From Microthrix sp041394405 (GTDB lineage Bacteria; Actinomycetota; Acidimicrobiia; Acidimicrobiales; Microtrichaceae): a stretch of 64,000 nucleotides of DNA. Where the stretch lies: NCBI GenBank assembly GCA_041394405.1, contig JAWKIF010000014.1, forward strand, positions 1-64,000. The letters are read 5' to 3'. Positions within the stretch are counted from its first letter, which is position 1; each line of letters starts with the position of its first letter. Positions 41,728 through 50,522 of this stretch are shown piece by piece. The notes beneath the pieces are model-generated. The model searched no databases, was not told where the DNA came from, and worked only from the letters and a program-made list of their open reading frames with translations. The position numbers and the translations under genes are program-made.

Positions 41728-43356
41728 ATGCCCGCCGAGGCGGCCGTGAGGCACCAACGACGGGAGGCAACCCTGGGCGACCTCGCGGCGCGCTTCGCAC
41801 AGCTGGGGATTCTCGCAGCGCCGTTTCGTGCCCCGAAGGACCGCCGTTTCTCCGGCGTGGCGATCCTGGAGCAGCCAGTCGGCCCCGGCGACCTGTACTT
41901 GATGCTGCCCGACGTCCACGGTGACGCCGCGCACCACGCATCCCGGGCCGCCGCCGCCGGCGCATCAGGGGTGTGCGCCGAGAGATCGCTGGGCCTGAAG
42001 ATCGGTTCGTCGGTGCTGGAGGTGACCGACGAGCGGCGGGCCCTGGCCGCTGCCGGAGCGCTCCTGGCCGGCGACCCCGCCCGGCACCTCGACCTGGTTG
42101 GCATCACCGGGACCAACGGAAAGAGCACGACGGCGGCGATGATCACCCGCTGCCTGGAGCTGGCGGGGGAAGATACCGGGCTGCTGGGCAGCTTCATGTA
42201 CTGGGCCGGAGACACGACCACGTACTCCGTCACCACGCCCCGCCACGGCCAAGCGCACCTCACCACCCCCGATGGGCCGGCCCTTCACGCCGCTCTGGCG
42301 GACATGGTGACGGCAGGTACCCGCACCGCCGTCATGGAGGTGACCTCTCAGGCCCTTCTGCACCATCGGGTGGACGACTGCCGGTTCTCGATGGCCGCCC
42401 TCACGCGCATGGGTTCGGATCACCTCAACCTGCACGGCACTCCTCACCACTACCACGAGGCCAAGCGAGCGCTCTTCGAGCTGCTGGAGCCGGGGGCCCC
42501 CATCGTGGCCACGGCCACCGATCCGCTCGTCGGCGAGGTGCTGGGGCGGTTTGTTACGTCAGCGGTCCTCGTCAACGGCGACGGGGTTGACGACGACCTG
42601 GTGCGGGTCGGCACCCAACTGCGGGTCGGCCGGCGAGCGGCGGAGGCGCTGGGCACGTCGCCGGGCAACCTGCGCCTGGCATTGCCGGTGCCGGCGCCCC
42701 ACGACCTGGAGAACGCTGCGCTCGCCGCGTGCTGCGCCCTGGCGGCGGGCGCCCCGGTCGAGGCCATCGAGGAATCCATGGCCACCTACCCGGGCCTGCC
42801 GCGTCGCCTCCAGCCCATCGCCACCGGACCGTTCCTGGTGATCGACTCGATGCTCAACGATCCGGTACTGGATCATGCGCTCGGCCCTACGCTGACCGCC
42901 CTGAGCCCACCCCAGCCGCTCACGGCGCTGGTTGGTCCCCGTGCATCACGGGGGCCCGACTTGAACGAAGAATTCGGCACACAACTGGGCGCCGAATTGG
43001 CGGGGCACGGCTTCAGCCGCGTGACCGTCACCCGGGGCGCCGACGTACTTCCCGACCACGAGCTGGTGACCGACGAGGTGTTGGACGCGTTCGTCGGTGG
43101 CCTGCGACTCAACGGCCTGGCGCCCGTCGTCGCGCCCACCACGACGCAGGCCGTCGAGCTGGGTGTCGCCGCCGTCGCGTCCGGCGGGACGCTGGTGCTG
43201 CTGGGAAGCGAGGCGGTGAACCCGGCCGGGGAGTTGCTCCATACCCACCTCGGCGAGCGTGGCTTCGATGGGTGGCTGGCGGGCACCCGGCAGCAGCAGG
43301 TTCGCCGCTGCGTCGACCCCCGCGGCCGCTTGGGACCCGTAGGATCGCCGTCGTGA
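41728..43356 (+). CDS. MurE-like Mur ligase family protein
   Basis: 542 residues from ATG 41728. The N-terminal domain resembles MurE/F (VAILEQPVGPGDLYLMLPDVHGDAAHHASRAAAAGA). The central ATPase has GITGTNGKSTTAAMI, HLTTPDGPALHAAL, VMEVTSQALLHHRVDDCRF, RMGSDHLNLHGTPHHYHEAKRALF and APHDLENAALAA. The C-terminal domain lacks the D-N-P-R motif of diaminopimelate-adding MurE. It forms an amide bond with ATP, but the amino-acid or sugar substrate is unknown. The stop overlaps the next gene. An upstream extension of the frame to 41572 runs through the terminator and is not used. Confidence 0.8.
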   Translation: MPAEAAVRHQRREATLGDLAARFAQLGILAAPFRAPKDRRFSGVAILEQPVGPGDLYLMLPDVHGDAAHHASRAAAAGASGVCAERSLGLKIGSSVLEVTDERRALAAAGALLAGDPARHLDLVGITGTNGKSTTAAMITRCLELAGEDTGLLGSFMYWAGDTTTYSVTTPRHGQAHLTTPDGPALHAALADMVTAGTRTAVMEVTSQALLHHRVDDCRFSMAALTRMGSDHLNLHGTPHHYHEAKRALFELLEPGAPIVATATDPLVGEVLGRFVTSAVLVNGDGVDDDLVRVGTQLRVGRRAAEALGTSPGNLRLALPVPAPHDLENAALAACCALAAGAPVEAIEESMATYPGLPRRLQPIATGPFLVIDSMLNDPVLDHALGPTLTALSPPQPLTALVGPRASRGPDLNEEFGTQLGAELAGHGFSRVTVTRGADVLPDHELVTDEVLDAFVGGLRLNGLAPVVAPTTTQAVELGVAAVASGGTLVLLGSEAVNPAGELLHTHLGERGFDGWLAGTRQQQVRRCVDPRGRLGPVGSPS

Positions 43357-44441
43357 CTCGCCAACCGAGCGTGCTGTTCACCGTGCATGCGTTGGCCAGG
43401 CGCCGGGGCACCGAGCTGTACACCCGCGACATCGCCATGGAGTTCCGCCGTCGCAGCTGGCCGGTGGCCGTGTACAGCCCCACCCTTGGCGAGGTGGCAG
43501 GCGAACTGGTCACCGCCGGGGTGAACGTCACGGACGACCTGCGCTCGCTTCGCGAGCCCCCCGACATCATCCACGCCCAACACCACGGCCCCACCCTGGA
43601 TGCCCTCGATGCGTTTCCGCACACCCCTGCCATCATGATGTGTCATGGGTTCCGGCCCTGGGAGGAGGAACCGGTGCTCCACCCGCGCGTGGTGGCCCAC
43701 CTGGCGGTGTGCGACGCTGCCCGGCAACGGCTGGCCGAATCTGGGATCCCTGCGGCCGACACCACCCTGGTGCCCAACTTCGTGGCGCTCGACCGGTTTC
43801 CCCGGCGAGACCCGTTGCCACCCCAACCGAGGCGGGCAATGGTGTTCTCCAACTACGCGGCCCCCGGGTCGACCTATGCCAGCTCCGTGCAATCGGCCTG
43901 TGAACAGCGCAGCATCGCCGTGGAGCTGCTCGGCGAGGGATCCGGCACGGTGACCCCGGACCCGGCAACCCTTCTGGGCGCGGCCGACGTGGTCTTCGCT
44001 CAGGGTCGATCGGCGCTGGAGGCCCTGGCCTGTGGGGCTGCGGTCGTGGTGGCCAGCAGCCGAGGGTTGGGCCCGATGGTCACCTCGGCCAACCTGGCCT
44101 CGCTGCGGGGCCGCAACTTCGGCCTGCATGCCCTGGAGGCACCCATGGACGCCGATCAGGTTGCCCGGCGGCTGGACGCCTACGACCAAAGTGACGCCAC
44201 CCTGGTGACCGACCAGGTGCGCTCCAACGCGGACGTGGGAGCGGTCGCCACCACCCTCGAGGCCATCTACCGCCGAGCCATGACCGGTACCCGCAACGGC
44301 TCGCCCCCCCTGGACCAGGAAGCGTTGGACCATGCCCGCCAGTACCAGCTGGCGCCCCGAACACGCCCGACCTACCAGGAGCTCGCCGAGGGGTGGCATC
44401 AACGCGGCCCTGCAGCGCAGTCGCCCTCCGCCCGACCATGA
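43353..44441 (+). CDS. Glycosyltransferase-like protein (GT-B fold)
   Basis: 362 residues from GTG 43353, with TAGGAT 7 bases upstream as well as the overlap with the Mur ligase stop. Features are LFTVHALARRRGTELYTRDIAMEF, IIHAQHHGPTLDAL and CHGFRPWEEEPVLHPRVVAHLAVCDAARQRLAESG (group 4/1 N-terminal pattern), then LLGAADVVFAQGRSALEALACGAAVVVASS (nucleotide-sugar site). It probably transfers a sugar in cell-envelope synthesis. The stop overlaps the murQ ATG. The acceptor is unknown. Confidence 0.7.
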   Translation: MTRQPSVLFTVHALARRRGTELYTRDIAMEFRRRSWPVAVYSPTLGEVAGELVTAGVNVTDDLRSLREPPDIIHAQHHGPTLDALDAFPHTPAIMMCHGFRPWEEEPVLHPRVVAHLAVCDAARQRLAESGIPAADTTLVPNFVALDRFPRRDPLPPQPRRAMVFSNYAAPGSTYASSVQSACEQRSIAVELLGEGSGTVTPDPATLLGAADVVFAQGRSALEALACGAAVVVASSRGLGPMVTSANLASLRGRNFGLHALEAPMDADQVARRLDAYDQSDATLVTDQVRSNADVGAVATTLEAIYRRAMTGTRNGSPPLDQEALDHARQYQLAPRTRPTYQELAEGWHQRGPAAQSPSARP

Positions 44442-45343
44442 TGCCCGACGCCCCCGAGTCCCTGGACGAGTTGGAAACCGAGTCGCGCCACCCGAACACC
44501 GTGGACCTCGACCTGCTGTCTCCCCACCAGCTGGTGAGACGCCTCGTGGATCTGCAGTCGGACCCGGCGCAACTGGCGGTGCGCGAGGCGTTGGCGCAGG
44601 TGACGGCCGCAGTCGCCGCCGTGATCAGCAGGCTGCACCGCGGCGGCCGCCTGGTGTACGTCGGGTCGGGCACCTCCGGGCGCCTGCTCGAGGCCGATGC
44701 CGCCGAGCTGGCCCCCACGTTCGGCTTCGATCCCGCACGCCTGCTGGTCGTGCGTCCAAACTTCGGCAACGGCGGCCCCACCGCAGCCAACGAGGACGCC
44801 GCGACCGAGGGTGAGGCGTTGGCGGCCCACCACCGGCTGGGTCCCAACGATGCCGTCGTCGCGCTGGCGGCCAGCGGCCGCACCCCATTCACCGTGGCCG
44901 TCGCCGGCGCGGCAATGGATCGAGGATCGCTCACCGTTGGGGTGGCCCACAACCCCGGCTCGCCGCTGGCGCAGCGCTGCGAGCTGAGCGTCGAGCTGCT
45001 GACCGGACCCGAGCCCATCGCCGGTTCCACCCGCATGGTGGCGGGACTCGCCCAGAAGCTCTTCCTCACCACGCTCTCCACCGCGGTCATGGTCGGCTTG
45101 GGCTGCACCTACTCCAACCTCATGACCCGCACCACCAGCTCCATCTCCAAGCTGGGCGAGCGCCGCATCCGCACCCTGGAGACGATCGGCGGCCTCGAAC
45201 GCCGGGTTGCCGCCGCCCTCCTCGAGGAGTGTGACGGCAACGTGGAGGTGGCCGCGCTGCTCGCTCTGCGGGGGATGACCGAAGCGCAGGCCCGCGAGGC
45301 ACTGGATCGTCACGGCACCCTCCGCCGCGCCCTGGAAGCGTGA
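44438..45343 (+). CDS. murQ: N-acetylmuramic acid 6-phosphate etherase
   Basis: 301 residues: ESRHPNTVDLDLLSPHQLVRRL, then the SIS-domain phosphate loop VYVGSGTSGRLLEADAAELAPTFG, GGPTAANEDAATEGEA, VVALAASGRTPF and the signature GPEPIAGSTRMVAGLAQKLFLTTLSTAVMV. MurQ cleaves the lactyl ether of MurNAc-6-phosphate to GlcNAc-6-phosphate and D-lactate in wall recycling. It overlaps both neighbours by 4 bases, placing it in one operon with the Mur ligase and the sugar kinase. Confidence 0.93.
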   Translation: MMPDAPESLDELETESRHPNTVDLDLLSPHQLVRRLVDLQSDPAQLAVREALAQVTAAVAAVISRLHRGGRLVYVGSGTSGRLLEADAAELAPTFGFDPARLLVVRPNFGNGGPTAANEDAATEGEALAAHHRLGPNDAVVALAASGRTPFTVAVAGAAMDRGSLTVGVAHNPGSPLAQRCELSVELLTGPEPIAGSTRMVAGLAQKLFLTTLSTAVMVGLGCTYSNLMTRTTSSISKLGERRIRTLETIGGLERRVAAALLEECDGNVEVAALLALRGMTEAQAREALDRHGTLRRALEA

Positions 45344-46227
45344 GCCTCTTCGTCGGCGTGGACCTCGGCGGCACTTCGGCGCGTGCGGCGCTGGGTCGGC
45401 CCTCGCCAGCGGCCCCGCCGGCAACGATCACGTCCGGCGAGGCCGACGACCCCCTCGACGTCCTCCACCGAGGCTTGAAGCTGGCCAACGCGGTGGGAGC
45501 CGAGGTCACTGCGCTGGTGGCCGGCTGCGCTGGGGCCGGCCGAGAGCCGGTGCGTCGGCGCTGCCGGGCGATCTTTGCCGGGGCGCTTCCCAACGCTGCC
45601 GTTTCCGTGGTGCCGGACTACGTGTTGCCGCTGGCGGCGGCGGGCCTCGACACCGGCATCGTGCTCATTGCGGGCACCGGCGCGGTCGCGGCGGGGATCC
45701 CCGCCAGCGCCGACGCATCGGCCCTCCGGGTGGACGGGTGGGGGCCGACCCTTGGCGACCGGGGGAGCGCCTACGACCTGGGGCGCCGGGCGTTGGTCGC
45801 CGGTCTCGATGCACTGGATGGTCGAGGCCCACAGACCGCGCTGGTCGGGGCGTTGGCCGCCGAACTCGGACTTCGGGACCTGACCGCGGTCGTGGACGCC
45901 ATCGCCGACCCCGCACCGCTTCGCCGCCGCATCGCAGCGCTGGCACCTCGGGTGTGCACGCTGGCCGAGACCGATGCGGTGGCGGCGGAGCTCCTGGCCC
46001 GCTGCTCAGCCGAGCTGGTGAAGTCCGCCGCAGCGGTCCGACGGCGCTGGGGGCCAACGTGCCCGGACAACGTGGCGCTGTCGGGCGGGCTCCTGGTCGG
46101 GTCGCCCCGCTACCGAACCATGGTGACCGACGGCCTGGCGGCGGTGGGGATCGAGGCCGACGCCATCTCGCTGGTGCGGGAACCTGCCCTCGGCGCCTAC
46201 GAGATGGCCCAGGGGCTGATCAGGTAA
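45340..46227 (+). CDS. BadF/BadG-type N-acetylhexosamine kinase
   Basis: 295 residues from GTG 45340 (overlaps the murQ stop). The ASKHA fold has LFVGVDLGGTSARAAL (phosphate 1), LVAGCAGAGREPVRRR, VVPDYVLPLAAAG, IVLIAGTGAVAAGI (phosphate 2), WGPTLGDRGSAYDLGRRAL and DNVALSGGLLVGSP (adenosine). It is related to GlcNAc and MurNAc kinases. Next to MurQ it most likely makes MurNAc-6-phosphate or GlcNAc-6-phosphate with ATP. Confidence 0.85.
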   Translation: MSLFVGVDLGGTSARAALGRPSPAAPPATITSGEADDPLDVLHRGLKLANAVGAEVTALVAGCAGAGREPVRRRCRAIFAGALPNAAVSVVPDYVLPLAAAGLDTGIVLIAGTGAVAAGIPASADASALRVDGWGPTLGDRGSAYDLGRRALVAGLDALDGRGPQTALVGALAAELGLRDLTAVVDAIADPAPLRRRIAALAPRVCTLAETDAVAAELLARCSAELVKSAAAVRRRWGPTCPDNVALSGGLLVGSPRYRTMVTDGLAAVGIEADAISLVREPALGAYEMAQGLIR

Positions 46228-46305
46228 TCCGACGCCCGCAGCCCCGAGCCGAAACTGCGCTCCCAGGCGCACGGCGGCCGCAGCGGGGCGGATGCGCCGG
46301 ATTCG

Positions 46306-46923
46306 TCAGGTGTCCACCGCCTCCACGTCCGGCGGCGCGGGAAGCAGGGCAAAGACCTCCCGCACCACTTCGGCGGGATGCACCCCATCGGGTTGGGCCA
46401 TCCAACGGGCGACCGCAGTGGCAATCACCGCTCGCCCAACGGCGGCGTACAGCCCCGGGCGAAGGTCGGTCTCGACATCCACGCCCAGGCGCTCGGCCAA
46501 CGCCTCCGCCAACATCGTCTGGAACGCCGGCTCGATCGTGACCTGCTGGTAGCGCCCCACGTTGGGCGACGTGGCCACCAGGTGCGCTCGCCTCATCATC
46601 ATGTCGCGCTGGGCCTCGTAGTAGTCAGCAAGGCTGAGCAACGCACCCAACAGGGCGACCATGGGCTCCTCCCCGGCCGGCCGCCCGCGAACGAGGCGCT
46701 CGATCTCGGCGTACTCCTGACGCCAGTCTCCGAAGAGCACCGCCTCCTTGGAGTCGAAGTACCGGAAGAACGTGCGTTGAGACACCTGCGCCTCGGCGGC
46801 GATTTGGTCCACGGTCGTGGCATCAAATCCATTTCGGGAAAACAAGCCCCAGGCAGCGTCGGTGATGGCCCGATGGGTGGCGCGGCGCTTCTGCTCCCGT
46901 CGCGACCCCTCCTCAACAGCCAT
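46306..46923 (-). CDS. TetR-family transcriptional regulator
   Basis: 205 residues: the HTH RRATHRAITDAAWGLFSRNGFDATTVDQIAAEAQVSQRTFFRYFDSKEAVLF is textbook TetR. The C-terminal ligand domain (PMVALLGALLSLADYYEAQRDMMMRRAHLV) resembles MftR/TetR_C types. TACCAT lies 6 bases before ATG 46923, suggesting a leaderless transcript. It is 74 bases downstream of the arylsulfatase gene on the same strand. The target is unknown. Confidence 0.9.
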   Translation of the reverse strand: MAVEEGSRREQKRRATHRAITDAAWGLFSRNGFDATTVDQIAAEAQVSQRTFFRYFDSKEAVLFGDWRQEYAEIERLVRGRPAGEEPMVALLGALLSLADYYEAQRDMMMRRAHLVATSPNVGRYQQVTIEPAFQTMLAEALAERLGVDVETDLRPGLYAAVGRAVIATAVARWMAQPDGVHPAEVVREVFALLPAPPDVEAVDT

Positions 46924-46997
46924 GGACCGATGGTAGATCGCGCCGTGCCCTCGCGCCCGACCGCTTCGCGGCCCTGCGGTTGGCCCATCGCCGATCG

Positions 46998-49364
46998 CTA
47001 CTCATAGGCAGCGCCCATCGTTCGCAGAACGTCCAGCAACGAGTTGGGCGAGTCCGGGGCGGCGTCGCCCGGGATGATGTCGACCCCGGCGATGACGCCG
47101 GTGAACGGGTAGGCGCCGTTGGCCTGGTACAGATCCCAGTGCACGGGCGAGCGCCGGTCCAGCCCCACGTCGATTCCCTCGAACGGTGCCATGGGGTAGA
47201 GGGTGGGCCAGCCCTCGGCGGCGCCGCGCGTCTCGCCGTCCACCGACAGGGTCACGTTCCAGATGTTGCCGCCGGGGGCCTGGAAATCGGCCCCAACCAC
47301 GCGACCTCCGGGCGGCAATGGCCCGCCATCGATCACTTTCAGGCGGCCGCGCCCGTCGTTGTGGGCCAGGTGCACACCGTCGGCGTCCAGCCACAGCACG
47401 TACCCTCCGCCTTGATCACCGTGGGCCACGATGATGCCCTCATCCTCCGGGCCCACCTCCAGCCGGGCCGAAATCCGGAAGCTTCGAATCATGATCAGCT
47501 GCAGCGCCCGCCACCGCTCCAACGTCGGCGTCCCAGGAAGCAGGGTGACCGGTCGCTCGTAGACCTCGTTCCACGGTGGCCGGGTGAGGTACTTCAGCCC
47601 GCTCCCCTCGTCCAAGGGATACACCTGGTTGGCCCATGCAGCCCGCTCCCACGCCTCGGCCAGCTCGGCGACCAGGTCGGGATGGGACCCGGCCAGGTTC
47701 TGCGTCTCGGTGGGGTCGGAGGTGAGGTCGTACAACTCCCACTCCTCGTCGGAGAAGTGCGTGAGCGGGTAGTGCAGGGTCACCACCTCCCACCCGTCGC
47801 GGTAGTAGCCGCGATGGCCCAGCATCTCGTAGTACTGCTCGGTGCGCACCGACGGCGCCTCGGGGTCGGCCAAGACCGAGGCGAAGCTGATCCCTTGCAT
47901 TGGCTTCAGCTCGCGACCCCGACGGCGCTGCGGCGCCGCAACGCCGGTGAGCTCCAGCAACGTGGGAAGCACGTCAACCACGTGCACGTATTGGGAACGC
48001 CACTCGCCTGGCCCAGCTGCGCTCTCCGCCACACCCGGCCCAGCTGCCCTCTCCGCCACACCCGGCCCAGCTGCGCTCTCCGCCACACCCGGCCCAGCCA
48101 TGATCATGGGAACCTGATGTCCGCCGGCGTGGGTGTTGATCTTGTACAGGCGAAATGGGGTGTTGCCGCAGGCCGCCCAACCCCGTGGATAGTGCGGCAT
48201 CGACGTGGGCCCGCCAATGCCATCGATGCGGGCCAGGTCGGCGGCCGTGTCGGTCTCGCCGAGCAGGTGCACGAAGTAGGCCGTGGTGCCCTCGGCCTCA
48301 CCCTCCCGGGACGCACCGTTGTCGGAGGTGAACATCACGATGGTGTTGTCCCACTCCCCCAGCTCCTCCAGCGCCGCCCGCAGCGCACCGAAGCTGTCAT
48401 CCAGCGACTTCACCATGGCGGCGTACACCTCCATGTACCGGGCAAACAGGCGCCGCTCGTCCCCGCTGAGCGACTCCCAGGGCGCCACCTCCTGGCCCGG
48501 CTCGGCGTTGCGACTCGGCAGAGTGATGCCCTCGTCCACGAGGCCCATCGCCTGCATCCGGGCGAAGCGCTCCTCCCGCAGCACATCCCAGCCCGCGTCG
48601 TAGCGACCCCGCTGGGCTTCGATGTCGGCGGCCTTGGCGTGCAGCGGGGCGTGCACCGAGCCATGGCTGAAGTACAGGAAGAAGGGGCGAGTCGGGTTCG
48701 ACGCCTTGGCACCCCGCACCATGTGGATGGCCCGGTCGGTGATGTCATCGGTGAAGTAGTAGCCCTCGGGGTACTCCTGGACCTCCACCGGGGAGTTGCC
48801 GTCCAGCAGCCGGTGCGGGTGATGCAGGTTGGTGAAGCCGTCCAGAAACCCGTAGAAGCGATGGAAGCCACGCTGGAGGGGCCAGGAATCGAAGGGGCCG
48901 GCATCGCCGCAGTGGCTGTCCTTGGTGAGGTGCCACTTGCCCACCATGGCCGTGAAGTAGCCCGCATCGGCGAAGATCTCTGCGGCCGAGGCCACGTCGT
49001 CGGCCAGCTCCATGGCGTAGCCCGGAAACCCCGAGTCCGAGTGTGCGACGTGGCCAACACCCGCCAGGTGCGAGTTGACGCCCGTCAGCAGCGCCGCCCG
49101 GGTTGGCGAACACATGGGGGTGGCGTGGTAGTTGGAGAATCGCAGGGCCCGTTGGGCCAAGGCGTCCAGGTGCGGCGTGGGAATCTCCGAGCCGTAGCAG
49201 CCAAGATCGGAGAAGCCGAGGTCATCGGCCATCACCACCACAACGTTGGGGGCCCCTTCGGGCGCCGTCGGCTCGGGCGGCCACCAGCTCTCCGAACCGG
49301 CCACCGTGCGGCCCACGCGACCCTGAAATCCTGCATAGGGGCCGGCCCCCGCGGTCTCGTCCAT
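46998..49364 (-). CDS. Arylsulfatase (type I, formylglycine-dependent)
   Basis: 788 residues. Metal-binding VVVVMADDLGFSDLGCYGSEI, the sulfatase signature MCSPTRAALLTG with Cys85 for conversion to formylglycine, MVGKWHL and MFTSDNGAS are all present. It hydrolyses sulphate esters. There is no signal peptide, so it is probably cytoplasmic like other bacterial AtsA enzymes. An in-frame 27-bp repeat expands the region just before SQYVHVVDVLPTLLEL. The C-terminal beta domain (VGADFQAPGGNIWNV) is complete. No formylglycine-generating enzyme is in the window. Confidence 0.9.
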   Translation of the reverse strand: MDETAGAGPYAGFQGRVGRTVAGSESWWPPEPTAPEGAPNVVVVMADDLGFSDLGCYGSEIPTPHLDALAQRALRFSNYHATPMCSPTRAALLTGVNSHLAGVGHVAHSDSGFPGYAMELADDVASAAEIFADAGYFTAMVGKWHLTKDSHCGDAGPFDSWPLQRGFHRFYGFLDGFTNLHHPHRLLDGNSPVEVQEYPEGYYFTDDITDRAIHMVRGAKASNPTRPFFLYFSHGSVHAPLHAKAADIEAQRGRYDAGWDVLREERFARMQAMGLVDEGITLPSRNAEPGQEVAPWESLSGDERRLFARYMEVYAAMVKSLDDSFGALRAALEELGEWDNTIVMFTSDNGASREGEAEGTTAYFVHLLGETDTAADLARIDGIGGPTSMPHYPRGWAACGNTPFRLYKINTHAGGHQVPMIMAGPGVAESAAGPGVAERAAGPGVAESAAGPGEWRSQYVHVVDVLPTLLELTGVAAPQRRRGRELKPMQGISFASVLADPEAPSVRTEQYYEMLGHRGYYRDGWEVVTLHYPLTHFSDEEWELYDLTSDPTETQNLAGSHPDLVAELAEAWERAAWANQVYPLDEGSGLKYLTRPPWNEVYERPVTLLPGTPTLERWRALQLIMIRSFRISARLEVGPEDEGIIVAHGDQGGGYVLWLDADGVHLAHNDGRGRLKVIDGGPLPPGGRVVGADFQAPGGNIWNVTLSVDGETRGAAEGWPTLYPMAPFEGIDVGLDRRSPVHWDLYQANGAYPFTGVIAGVDIIPGDAAPDSPNSLLDVLRTMGAAYE
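48010..48098 (-). repeat. 27-bp in-frame tandem repeat inside the arylsulfatase
   Basis: Three complete copies (48010, 48037, 48064) plus 8 bases of a fourth. Each encodes nine residues of the type GVAESAAGP; the middle copy has one base change giving Arg for Ser. The reading frame is kept for any copy number. Confidence 0.85.
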
Positions 49365-49496
49365 GGCGTTCCCTCCCTGGGCCGGCGGCCGTGGTCGACC
49401 AAGCCTCGCCGGCGAGTCTGCCCGACGCCCTCCGACGGTGTCAGATGTGCCAGCCTGTGATGCCCCCGTTTGTCCCCCTCCCCCGCAAGGAACCCC

Positions 49497-50423
49497 ATGA
49501 CCGAGCTGCCCTCACGCGTCACGGTGGTGCTGGGCTCGGGCGGCGCCGGCGGGTGGATGTTTCACCTGGGAGTCCTGCGGGCCCTTCGGGATGTCGCCGG
49601 GTTCCACCTGGCCGACGCCACCAGGGTGATCGCCACCTCGGCCGGGGCCGGCGTGGCGGCGCCGGTGCTCACCGGAAGCTCCTTGGACGACACCTCCCAC
49701 GCGCTCATGCGGCCGCCCAGCGATGCCGAGCGGGCAGCGTTCCTCGACGCCCGGGCCGACCACCGCGACCAGGGCCTCAGCCGGTTCCTGCCGGTGGCGC
49801 CGCACCTGGCCACCCGAGTGTGGTCCAACCCGTTGCTGGCCGGTTCGGGGCTGCTGCCCGCCGGGGCGCTACCCACCGCCGGCCTCTCACGGGCGCCGTC
49901 CATCCACGACGCCGACGCCTGGCCGGCGACGCTGTGGATTACCGCCACCCGGTTGCATGACGGTGCGTTGAGCGTCTTCGGACGCGAGATGACCGCTCCG
50001 CTGGCCCACGCAGCCCAGGCGTCCCAGGCCATACCCGGTGCGTTCGCACCGGTGGAGATCGACGGGGAACGCTATGTCGACGGCGGTCTGGTCTCCCCAA
50101 ATCACGCCGAGCTGGCGGCCGAGACGCCCAGCGATCTGGTGATCCTCTCGAGCGTGCAGAGCAGGCCCGGGCTTCGGGCCACCCGGATGCAGGCGCGTCG
50201 GCGGCTCGACACCGAGCTGGCCTCCCTGCGGGATGCCGGGCTGCCGACCGTCCTCATCGAGGTGGACGACGCTGCCAACGCCCAGTTTCGAGGGTTTCCA
50301 CGCGCCAACCGGGAGGCGGGCCACGTCATCCAGCAGCATGCGGCCCGGCTCACCCGTGCAGCATTGCGGCGTTGGAGTGGTGCTTCGGCGCCGGAGCACT
50401 CGGAGGCGACGCCAGACGGCTGA
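49497..50423 (+). CDS. Patatin-like phospholipase
   Basis: 308 residues from ATG 49497 with CAAGGAA upstream. It has the oxyanion loop VVLGSGGAGGWMFHLGVLRAL (G-x-G-x2-G), a nucleophile region VIATSAGAGVAAPVL (A-T-S-A-G rather than the usual G-T-S-A-G) and the catalytic Asp in YVDGGLVSPNHAEL. Patatins hydrolyse lipid acyl esters. It is divergent from the arylsulfatase gene across 132 bases. Confidence 0.8.
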   Translation: MTELPSRVTVVLGSGGAGGWMFHLGVLRALRDVAGFHLADATRVIATSAGAGVAAPVLTGSSLDDTSHALMRPPSDAERAAFLDARADHRDQGLSRFLPVAPHLATRVWSNPLLAGSGLLPAGALPTAGLSRAPSIHDADAWPATLWITATRLHDGALSVFGREMTAPLAHAAQASQAIPGAFAPVEIDGERYVDGGLVSPNHAELAAETPSDLVILSSVQSRPGLRATRMQARRRLDTELASLRDAGLPTVLIEVDDAANAQFRGFPRANREAGHVIQQHAARLTRAALRRWSGASAPEHSEATPDG

Positions 50424-50522
50424 GGCCGGAGCGAAGCGGCATCGCCCCCGCCGGGGGTGGCCCAGACGGCGATGACCGCCGCCCCCTTCGTGAGTGTCCC
50501 ACCGCTCCTCTACCGTCGGCTC

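Noticed and set aside
46980..49460. 826-codon plus-strand frame
   Set aside because: It is the mirror of the arylsulfatase gene, which has all sulfatase motifs on the minus strand. The plus-strand product has no recognisable domain.
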